From Planctomycetota bacterium (lineage in GTDB: Bacteria > Planctomycetota > UBA11346): DNA of 7,930 nt. The stretch spans positions 1 through 7,930 of the forward strand of contig CANETI010000107.1 of assembly GCA_947440715.1 (NCBI GenBank), given 5' to 3'. The notes under the pieces were generated by a model. That model saw only the letters and a program-made list of their open reading frames with translations. It was not told the origin of the DNA and did no database searches. Within the stretch, counting starts at the first letter, position 1; each line of letters begins with the position of its first letter. Positions 1 to 5,634 of the stretch are shown here, in pieces. The position numbers and the translations under genes are program-made.

Positions 1-627
1 GGCGAATACCTGGCGTATATGGGTCGATTATCCGGCATGGCTCCAGCGGCGATTCCGGCGGCGATTGATCGCGTGTGCGAATTATTAGATCTCAGTGATT
101 TAAAAAAACGTATGTTGGGAAGTTTTTCTAAAGGCATGCGCCAACGATTTGGTTTGGCCCAGGCGATTATTCATCAGCCAGAATTGTTGATATTGGACGA
201 ACCATTTTCTGGTTTAGATCCCCTGTGGCGCGCACGCTTTCGTGAAGTGTTGGCTCTGGAACGCAAACGTGGTGCGACCTTATGTTTCAGTACCCATATT
301 TTATCTGACGTCGAAGACCTGTGCGATTATTACGGCGTCATCGATCATGGCGTGGTGTTAGAGCAAGGTCGCTTAGCGGATTTAGTACAGCAAGCACCAT
401 TGGTGCTGATTGGTAGTGGAACGAAACCCGCGGCAGCGACGAATAATGCTGATGGTACTTGGCGATGGCAATTTCCGGAAACCGAACGCGCGACGCATTT
501 GGCGAATCTGCCTGTTGGCGCAGAAATCCTTCGCCTTGAGCGCAGTCGCATTGGTTTGGAAGACTATTTTGTCTCGCGTGTGCAAGCCTTCCATGCCGCC
601 GGTAAACGTTTGGAGGCTGCGTCATGA
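1..627 (+). CDS. ABC-2 type transporter ATP-binding protein, 5' truncated by window edge
   Basis: This is the nucleotide-binding subunit of an ABC-2 type transporter; it would hydrolyse ATP on the cytoplasmic face to drive the permease encoded next. The reading frame is open from base 1, and 208 residues are visible. Counting from the first visible residue, they show the ABC signature SKGMRQ (43-48), Walker B LLILDEP (62-68), the D-loop SGLDP (70-74) and the switch His in STHIL (His99). Walker A and the Q-loop lie upstream of the window, so roughly 85-95 residues are missing, judging by usual family length near 300. The internal ATG at 19 is not the start, because conserved sequence (EYLAYMGRLSG) runs through it. 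The last 80 residues are the divergent C-terminal extension typical of these exporters, ending in the common IGLEDYFV-type motif. The stop overlaps the next start by 4 bases. The substrate cannot be told from this part. Confidence 0.95.
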   Translation, partial: GEYLAYMGRLSGMAPAAIPAAIDRVCELLDLSDLKKRMLGSFSKGMRQRFGLAQAIIHQPELLILDEPFSGLDPLWRARFREVLALERKRGATLCFSTHILSDVEDLCDYYGVIDHGVVLEQGRLADLVQQAPLVLIGSGTKPAAATNNADGTWRWQFPETERATHLANLPVGAEILRLERSRIGLEDYFVSRVQAFHAAGKRLEAAS

Positions 628-1379
628 TTGGCGTTATTGCGTGGGCAACCTGTCGTGAAGCGGTGCGATCACGGACCTTTATATTATTGCTAATCATTTA
701 TTTGCTGGGCGTGTTGATGTCGCGCATCGTTGGTTGGATTAGCGCGACAGACGGTAACATCATTACCACGGATGTGGTTTTCAGTCTGCAAAGCATCATG
801 GGTGTTTTGGTGGCGGTCGCTACGGGTACGGCTTTAGTGCATGTCGAAATTCAACAGAAAACGCTCTATACGATTTTGTCACGCCCATTACCGCGTTGGC
901 AGTTTGTTTTGGGTAAATACCTCGGTTTATGTTTAGCCTTAGTAGCTGGACAGCTCGCGATGTTGATCATCGGCTTAATTTATTTAATGCTCACTGGTGC
1001 AGATGTGCATCAGTGGCTGGTGGTCGCGGGATTACTCACCACGCTAGAAGTGCTCGTAATGGCTGCGGTTAGTCTGTGTTGGACGGCGTTGTCATCACCA
1101 CTCTTAGCCGCAGTTTTAGGCTTGGCCACGTATGCGCTTGGACACGCGGTGCATTCATTACCTGGATTGGTGCATCATTTAAAAGGTACTCAGCAGACGA
1201 TTGCGATTGTCTTGGCCAGTTTGGTGCCCGATCTTGGACAATTTGCTTATCGTAACGAAGCCGTTTATCGCACCCCGTTGACGCTTGAAGATCTTGCTCT
1301 GCGCGTCATTTACGGCGTGATGTGGTGCACCTTATTAGTGGTAATTACGATTGCGGTGGTGCGTAGGAAGCAATTATGA
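624..1379 (+). CDS. ABC-2 type transporter permease
   Basis: This 251-aa integral membrane protein is the transmembrane partner of the preceding ATPase. Hydrophobic segments lie at about residues 19-36, 53-72, 98-124, 131-153, 157-177 and 225-246, giving the six helices usual for ABC-2 permeases. Between helices 2 and 3 the cytoplasmic stretch EIQQKTLYTILSRPLPRWQF, leading into VLGKYLG, matches the family pattern E-x-x-x-x-T-x-x-x-x-L-x-x-P-x-x-R seen in ABC-2/GldF-like permeases, where it forms the coupling region to the ATPase. The start is firm: GGAGG at 612-616 lies 7 bases before the ATG, and the ATG overlaps the upstream stop as ATGA. The 3' end overlaps the next gene in the same way, so all three are translationally coupled. 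Export of a lipid, polymer or drug is possible, but the sequence does not show which. Confidence 0.93.
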   Translation: MIGVIAWATCREAVRSRTFILLLIIYLLGVLMSRIVGWISATDGNIITTDVVFSLQSIMGVLVAVATGTALVHVEIQQKTLYTILSRPLPRWQFVLGKYLGLCLALVAGQLAMLIIGLIYLMLTGADVHQWLVVAGLLTTLEVLVMAAVSLCWTALSSPLLAAVLGLATYALGHAVHSLPGLVHHLKGTQQTIAIVLASLVPDLGQFAYRNEAVYRTPLTLEDLALRVIYGVMWCTLLVVITIAVVRRKQL

Positions 1380-2605
1380 CAGCGCGCCTGTCCAATGTAT
1401 TATTTAGTGTCAGCATTGTACTTGGTGCAGTGCTGTTACTGGGCTGGAATAGCAGTCGCTTTTTGGTGGCGAAACCGGTTATCCGGTCAAAAAATTTAGA
1501 TTTTCTGCCCGCGCCAGAAACGGCGCGTGTCTTAGCCTTGGGCCATAACAATACCCTGGCAAAGCTGCGCTGGATCGATTCTTTTGCTTATTTTCAATAT
1601 CAGCTGGACACCAAAAATGACCGCGTGGCGGGTGGGGGTCAAGGGTTTCAACGATTATATGAGACACTCATTGAGCTCGATCCAAAATTCCAGCCGTTTT
1701 ACGAACACGTTGCGCTCACGACCTCAGGCATTTTAGGACAGCACGGGATCGCCCTGGCATTTTTAATGCGTGGCAATCATGAGTTACCCGCCTCGCGTGA
1801 TTTATGGCGCAACACGATGGCCACATTAAAGACCTTTTTTCAAACGGACATCAGGCATCCCCTGCAGTTTGATGCTTTTTTAAATGCGTGGGAATCCAAC
1901 GAGCCCTTATTTGAAGAAAAACGCATCGTATGGGATTGGAAACGTAATTTTGGTGGCCGAGCATTTAGCGGCGTAGAACAGCTACCGTATTGGTTGGATC
2001 AATTGCAGCGAACCACGGCAAAAACTCCCAATGGTGATTTCGTAGATGGTATAATCCGTGATTTATTGGCACGGTATGGAGCACAAGAACTCAGCGCTCT
2101 CGCCGCCTCGTGGCGCATTGCTCGTGGTGGGGTACCACAAACACGTCGGGAATTAGTCGAAAACTTAGAGCGAATAGACTTCCTTATGCGTTTGCCGGAG
2201 GTCGAACCGGTGCCTACTTCGTTGCAACAACTCCTAGATCCACGGTTGGTGCGTCATCGCTATCCGACCGAACTACCGCCCTATGGCCCTTTATCGGTTG
2301 ATGCGAATGGCCATCTGGCGCTAAAGAGCGATCCGTATGGCTTGCCATGGGAAATTTCCGGAAATAAAGTCATCAGCGCCGGAGCGGAGCGTAAGAAAAT
2401 CGAAACGAATTTAGCCGGTCTTTCAGCGCAATTACTAACAAAAGCACAAGAGCAAGGCAGCTGGCCAGAGACCCTAGAAGCGGTGACCGCCATGGGTATC
2501 CAGCTGCCCGCGTCACCACCTGGTGGCACCATTGTTCTCAATGGACGCGAGCTGATCGTGAGATGGTCTGCGGAACCTCAGACACCTTGGGTGCTCAGAA
2601 AGTAA
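1376..2605 (+). CDS. Membrane-anchored protein of unknown function, third gene of ABC transporter operon
   Basis: This 409-aa protein has one N-terminal membrane segment (about residues 8-26) that could act as an uncleaved signal anchor, leaving a large domain outside the cytoplasmic membrane. The start has AGGA at 1365-1368, 7 bases upstream, and overlaps the permease stop. Residues 47-78 (ETARVLALGHNNTLAKLRWI, then an aromatic FAYFQYQ stretch) and the LDPKFQPFYEH segment (101-111) resemble helical TPR-like proteins encoded beside ABC-2 exporters in several phyla. That resemblance is from memory and no clear TPR consensus can be counted. The C-terminal third holds two loosely similar blocks. 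One is a 'Leu-rich helix, Pro, DPYG-x-PW, VIS' unit (about 281-336). The other is a shorter 'TLEAVTAMG, P-x-x-P-P-G-G, hydrophobic strand' unit (about 365-397). The first recalls the DP-x-G-x-P-[YW] turn of pseudopilin C-termini, but there is no prepilin N-terminus. Operon position suggests an accessory part of the transporter. Real gene: very likely; function: unknown. Confidence 0.85.
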   Translation: MTARLSNVLFSVSIVLGAVLLLGWNSSRFLVAKPVIRSKNLDFLPAPETARVLALGHNNTLAKLRWIDSFAYFQYQLDTKNDRVAGGGQGFQRLYETLIELDPKFQPFYEHVALTTSGILGQHGIALAFLMRGNHELPASRDLWRNTMATLKTFFQTDIRHPLQFDAFLNAWESNEPLFEEKRIVWDWKRNFGGRAFSGVEQLPYWLDQLQRTTAKTPNGDFVDGIIRDLLARYGAQELSALAASWRIARGGVPQTRRELVENLERIDFLMRLPEVEPVPTSLQQLLDPRLVRHRYPTELPPYGPLSVDANGHLALKSDPYGLPWEISGNKVISAGAERKKIETNLAGLSAQLLTKAQEQGSWPETLEAVTAMGIQLPASPPGGTIVLNGRELIVRWSAEPQTPWVLRK

Positions 2606-2622
2606 AAGTGGCGACGTATATA

Positions 2623-2757
2623 TGTATGAAGACATCTATAAACCTGAGGTAGTTAAGTTCAGTAAGCTGCGCTTGGTTCGGTGGTCAGGTTAATCGGTAG
2701 CCATTCCAATTAACCTAACCATCAAACCAATAAGCTTACCGAATAAGGCTTCATACA
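2623..2757. repeat. Long imperfect inverted repeat upstream of rpoD
   Basis: The inner arms are 2662-2694 and 2709-2739. Compared with the reverse complement of the right arm, the left arm matches over GTAAGCT, then a 4-versus-2 base bulge, then 19 of 22 bases ending in GGTTAAT. Two more G:C pairs (2696-2697 with 2706-2707) close an 8-base loop at 2698-2705. The outer arms TGTATGAAG (2623-2631) and CTTCATACA (2749-2757) match perfectly over 9 bases; an unequal internal loop of 30 and 9 bases separates them from the inner stem. The three differences in the 22-base block are all transitions, and two of them become G-U wobbles in minus-strand RNA. There is no T-run after it, so it is not a standard intrinsic terminator. 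It may be a small non-autonomous mobile or REP-like element, or a structured leader affecting rpoD. No transposase is present, and I see no convincing target duplication. Confidence 0.7.
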
Positions 2758-2795
2758 AACCCTCCGCGTCACCTGCCCGGTGCCCAATCCGGTGA

Positions 2796-2822
2796 TTGTC
2801 AGGCTGGTTTGGCTACTACACT
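2796..2822 (+). promoter_or_regulatory. Weak candidate promoter for rpoD
   Basis: TTGTCA (2796-2801) and TACACT (2817-2822) resemble -35 and -10 hexamers, but the spacer is only 15 bases, shorter than the 16-18 usual for sigma-70 promoters. It sits about 50 bases before the rpoD start, between the inverted repeat and a C/T-rich leader (2821-2860). A promoter is expected in this gap because rpoD normally has its own. This is the best match I see, not a firm call. Confidence 0.2.
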
Positions 2823-2871
2823 CCGCCTCCCCCGTTGAATCCATTGTCCTGCCCCGTCCCTGAGAGATCCC

Positions 2872-4647
2872 ATGGCTAAGTCGACGTCCCCGGTCAAACC
2901 CGCGCCTCCTGCTCCAGCTCCAACTGAAGCGCAATCTGCGAATGGTGAGCCTGTTACCACAGCCGTAGCGAATCCAGCTGGTGAAGGTCCGATGTCGTTA
3001 AAAGACGTCGTCGCCTTATTAGTTAAAAATAGCAAAGGCAAAGGCACGGTCACTTATGACCAGCTTAATGCATTGCTGCCAGATGCGATGAATGATCCAG
3101 AACAATTGGATCAAATTCTTGAGCAATTGGAATCCAAGGGCGTTGAATTAGTCGAAGAAGGCGGCAACGACGACAGCAGCGATTTTGCCGAAGAAGGCAC
3201 CAATCCAGAAGATGACGCAGCGGCCAGCACCGCGCGTTTCGAACGTGCCGCAGAAAATGCTGATGGCGATGAAGTTGAACTCGGCGAAAAAATTGATGAT
3301 CCGGTGCGTATGTACCTGTCACAAATGGGTGAAATCCCATTGTTGACGCGTGATCAAGAAATCGAATTAGCGCGCCGCATTGAAATCTATCGCGATGGTT
3401 TCCGCCGGAAGGTGATGACCATGCCCGATGCCATCAAAAAAGGCATTGGCTGGGTTGAAGAGCAAAAAGAAATTAAAGAACAACAAGAAAAGAATGCCAA
3501 GAGTCATGGCTCGTCACCATCGCGTGACGATTACCTGGATCGCGCGGCAAATCATTTAAACACGCTCAACGGTGTCATCGCGCATTCTGCGCCACTGTCA
3601 GAATTGGTATGTGGTGAAACCGGCGCAGAAGTGCGTGAAGAACAACTGTTACGCAATCGTTTGACCCGTGCCTATCGCCTGCTCGAAGAAATGGAGTTGG
3701 ACGCCAAGACCGTTATTCAGGTTAAGGACGACATGCTCGACATGCGCCGTAAGGTCCTGCGTCTGCGCCGTGAAATTGAACAGAACAAGCGCAAAAAAGG
3801 CATGGTCAAAGAAAAAGAACAAGATCTCACCGATTTGGCCCTCGTCATTGGTGAACCGATCAGTCGTTTCTTAGAACGCTGCATCGCCGTATCTAAGCGC
3901 TTCCGCTTGTACGAAGAAGCCAAGCAAAAATTATCCTGTGGTAACTTGCGTTTGGTGGTGTCGATTGCGAAGAAATATCGTAATCGTGGTCTGTCGTTCC
4001 TCGACTTGATTCAAGAAGGCAACGCCGGCTTGATGAAGGCCGTGGAAAAATACGAATATAAGCGTGGCTATAAATTCTCGACCTACGCCACGTGGTGGAT
4101 TCGTCAGGGCATCACCCGTGCGATTGCTGACCAAGCGCGCACCATTCGTATTCCGGTGCACATGATCGAAACCATGGGCAAACTACGTAAGATCCAAAAG
4201 GATATTCTGCAGGATACTGGCCGCGAAGCGACCATCGAAGAAGTTGCCGAACGCGCTGGTATCAGCGTTGGTGAATGCAAACGCGTCATTCGTGTCAGTA
4301 AACATCCGATCAGCTTAGATCGTCCAATTGGTGACAGTGATGACTGTTACTTCGGCGATTTCTTGGAAGATAAGAGCGCGGAAAATCCGGCCAACATCAG
4401 TTCGAATGAATTGTTGAAGGAAAAGATTACCGAAGTGCTCGATACGCTGACTGATCGTGAACGTGAAATCATCTGCCTGCGCTACGGCATTGGCGATGGT
4501 TACACCTACACCTTGGAAGAAGTTGGCCGTCGTTTCAACGTGACGCGCGAACGTATTCGTCAGATCGAAGCGAAGAGTATCAAGAAGCTGCAGCATCCTT
4601 TGCGCAGCCGGAAGCTGGAAGGCTTTATTGATACCAAGGCCCACTAA
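2872..4647 (+). CDS. rpoD: RNA polymerase primary sigma factor RpoD (sigma-70/SigA)
   Basis: This 591-aa protein is the housekeeping sigma factor, which directs core RNA polymerase to -10/-35 promoters. Domains in order: a Pro/Ala-rich tail (1-40); region 1.1 (about 44-95); an acidic linker (95-140); region 1.2 with DPVRMYLSQMGEIPLLTR (143-160); a charged non-conserved insert of about 170 residues (176-350); regions 2.1-2.4 (about 356-430) with NLRLVVSIAKKYRNRG, GLMKAVEKY and the promoter-melting aromatics in FSTYATWWIRQ; region 3 (430-505) with the finger-like SLDRPIGDSDDCYFGDFLED; and region 4 (515-580), whose helix-turn-helix TLEEVGRRFNVTRERIRQIE recognises the -35 element. Regions 1.1 and 1.2 and the insert make it group 1 (essential), not an alternative sigma. 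GDGYTYTLEEVG and the insert style suggest Planctomycetota. The ATG at 2872 has only a weak GAGAG (2862-2866) upstream. An in-frame ATG at 2992 (Met41) has AAGG 4 bases before it and would still keep region 1.1. A strong terminator follows. Confidence 0.97.
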   Translation: MAKSTSPVKPAPPAPAPTEAQSANGEPVTTAVANPAGEGPMSLKDVVALLVKNSKGKGTVTYDQLNALLPDAMNDPEQLDQILEQLESKGVELVEEGGNDDSSDFAEEGTNPEDDAAASTARFERAAENADGDEVELGEKIDDPVRMYLSQMGEIPLLTRDQEIELARRIEIYRDGFRRKVMTMPDAIKKGIGWVEEQKEIKEQQEKNAKSHGSSPSRDDYLDRAANHLNTLNGVIAHSAPLSELVCGETGAEVREEQLLRNRLTRAYRLLEEMELDAKTVIQVKDDMLDMRRKVLRLRREIEQNKRKKGMVKEKEQDLTDLALVIGEPISRFLERCIAVSKRFRLYEEAKQKLSCGNLRLVVSIAKKYRNRGLSFLDLIQEGNAGLMKAVEKYEYKRGYKFSTYATWWIRQGITRAIADQARTIRIPVHMIETMGKLRKIQKDILQDTGREATIEEVAERAGISVGECKRVIRVSKHPISLDRPIGDSDDCYFGDFLEDKSAENPANISSNELLKEKITEVLDTLTDREREIICLRYGIGDGYTYTLEEVGRRFNVTRERIRQIEAKSIKKLQHPLRSRKLEGFIDTKAH

Positions 4648-4675
4648 AGCGTCCTGAGGATTTTTTAGCTCTTTG

Positions 4676-4713
4676 AACAGCCCACGCGATTATCGCGTGG
4701 GCTGTTTTGTTTT
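4676..4713 (+). terminator. Intrinsic terminator of rpoD
   Basis: AACAGCCCACGCGA (4676-4689) pairs perfectly with TCGCGTGGGCTGTT (4693-4706) around a TTA loop, giving a 14-bp GC-rich stem. A T-rich tract, interrupted by one G, runs to 4713. It lies 28 bases after the rpoD stop, so rpoD transcription should end here and the STAS gene downstream needs its own promoter. Confidence 0.93.
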
Positions 4714-4748
4714 ACCTCGCAGCAGACGTTCCTGTTATTCCGCACCAT

Positions 4749-4777
4749 TTGCTCAGCGGACAAACGAGAGGTAGACT
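4749..4777 (+). promoter_or_regulatory. Candidate promoter for the STAS-like gene
   Basis: TTGCTC (4749-4754) and TAGACT (4772-4777) are spaced by 17 bases and match the sigma-70 hexamers at 3 and 4 of 6 positions. A promoter is needed between the rpoD terminator and this gene. A start site about 7 bases after the -10 would fall at 4784-4785, almost on the ATG at 4786, implying a leaderless or near-leaderless mRNA. That would also explain why no well-placed ribosome binding site is seen. The match is modest and could be chance. Confidence 0.3.
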
Positions 4778-4785
4778 TCTTTCCT

Positions 4786-5097
4786 ATGATGCCGGATCTC
4801 CCTTTCATTATCGACAAACGAGCCGATCGCGTGGTCATCACGATTAACCGCGATGCCGGCGAACATGAAGGATTAATTAGCGAGAAGAGCTATAGCTGGA
4901 TTCAAACGATTACGGGCACGGTAGAACTCGACTTTAGCCAAATCGCTTTGGTGAATTCCATGTTAGTCGCGTGGTTATTTCATCTCATCCAAGCCGGTCG
5001 CTTATCGGACCTGACGATTCGCAATGCGAAACCTTTTGTCGTCAAACAACTCAAACAATTTTATTTAGATCGATTTGTGACTATTACTTTTGGGTAA
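4786..5097 (+). CDS. Small STAS-like (anti-sigma-factor antagonist fold) protein
   Basis: This 103-aa cytoplasmic protein resembles STAS-domain proteins such as SpoIIAA. It starts with two beta-strands (FIIDKRADRVVITI, 7-20). It then has the strand-loop-helix core VELDFSQIALVNSMLVAWLF (46-65), a further strand DLTIRNA (75-81) and a C-terminal helix and strand (83-101). In SpoIIAA the motif at the start of the first core helix is DSSG, with the second Ser phosphorylated. Here the aligned residues read NSML, so Ser58 is kept but Met59 takes the phosphoserine place. The usual switch may be lost or moved to Ser58. ATGs at 4786 and 4789 are both possible starts; GAGAGG at 4766-4771 is too far (14 bases) to choose. 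It stands alone between the rpoD terminator and convergent genes, and no partner kinase or anti-sigma gene is visible. STAS assignment is from pattern only; role unknown. Confidence 0.8.
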   Translation: MMPDLPFIIDKRADRVVITINRDAGEHEGLISEKSYSWIQTITGTVELDFSQIALVNSMLVAWLFHLIQAGRLSDLTIRNAKPFVVKQLKQFYLDRFVTITFG

Positions 5098-5107
5098 TTA
5101 ATTTGCG

Positions 5108-5119
5108 CACGCTAGCGTG
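5108..5119. repeat. Perfect 12-base palindrome between convergent genes
   Basis: CACGCTAGCGTG is its own reverse complement and sits between two convergent stop codons that are 32 bases apart. It could form a very short hairpin in either transcript or act as a dyad protein site. The stem is only 4-5 bp and there is no clear T-run on either side, so a bidirectional terminator is possible but poorly supported. Confidence 0.35.
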
Positions 5120-5129
5120 ATTCGCCGAG

Positions 5130-5588
5130 TTATTTCCCTTTGGTAAACGTAAAATCTAAATGACACGAAGCGACATCTACGCCGCTCACCGTTAGCCACA
5201 GCAAGGTGCGAATAGCGAGTAATGATCCTGGCTCGCGATCTTTGGCGAGAATAGGTGCGGCGATGCGAAGCTCAGGTAAATGCAGGCCCATTTCAAAAAC
5301 CGGCACTTGGGTTTCATTCACGATAATATCGGTGCGCGCTTCTAACATAGGACGCGCATTTGGCGGCCCGGCGCGGTCTAACATCGTCAACCGCATCGGA
5401 TACGTGCCCGGACGTTCGCATTGCAGGCGAATATAGGCCTGCAAGGAATGCAGGACTAATTCATCGTTGGGTGTTTGCCAATGCGTGTAAGTGCCAGCAA
5501 TAATCCATTTCCCCTGATCCGTACGATAAACTTGGTCGCACAGAATAAGCGTGCCACGGATATCGTTCATGGATTCAGAGTTTTGCAT
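5130..5588 (-). CDS. Small uncharacterised protein, DUF6941-like
   Basis: This 152-aa protein has no signal peptide and no membrane segment, so it is probably cytoplasmic. It has the layout I associate with DUF6941 proteins: an early LILCDQVYRTDQGKWIIAGTY block (14-34, a strand, a short turn and a strand with GK-x-x-I-x-G), a middle beta-rich part with a Pro/Asn turn (GPPNARP, 74-80), FEMGLHLPELRI (98-109), and a final strand pair with VDVASCHLDFTF (137-148) where the family usually has G-x-Y-x-F. No enzymatic residues stand out and the family has no known function. The start is uncertain: ATGs at 5588 and 5570 (Met7) both lack a clear Shine-Dalgarno sequence, and the ILCDQV core fits either. 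It begins 46 bases after the hydrolase stop on the same strand with no terminator hairpin between, so the two may be co-transcribed. Confidence 0.8.
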   Translation of the reverse strand: MQNSESMNDIRGTLILCDQVYRTDQGKWIIAGTYTHWQTPNDELVLHSLQAYIRLQCERPGTYPMRLTMLDRAGPPNARPMLEARTDIIVNETQVPVFEMGLHLPELRIAAPILAKDREPGSLLAIRTLLWLTVSGVDVASCHLDFTFTKGK

Positions 5589-5634
5589 GTCGCGCAGCTT
5601 CGGTAGCGAACTGGCCGTTACAATGGAGCTTCAG

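Noticed and set aside
338..697. Minus-strand 119-codon open frame
   Set aside because: It is antisense to the ATPase/permease junction, where the plus-strand frames have clear motifs and a strong ribosome binding site.
2110..2301. Possible frameshift in the 409-aa gene, hinted at by a second plus-strand frame
   Set aside because: The main frame stays open and protein-like across the whole region, while the alternative frame shows no family-like pattern.
2662..2739. Integron attC site
   Set aside because: The size and imperfect pairing suggested it, but the paired ends do not fit the conserved RYYYAAC / GTTRRRY core sites and there is no integrase or cassette array.
2623..2757. Intrinsic terminator of the ABC operon
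   Set aside because: The stem is long but weakly paired in its outer part, and no T-run follows either arm.
4315..4644. Minus-strand 109-codon open frame
   Set aside because: It is antisense to conserved regions 3-4 of rpoD; it arises from the codon bias of that gene.
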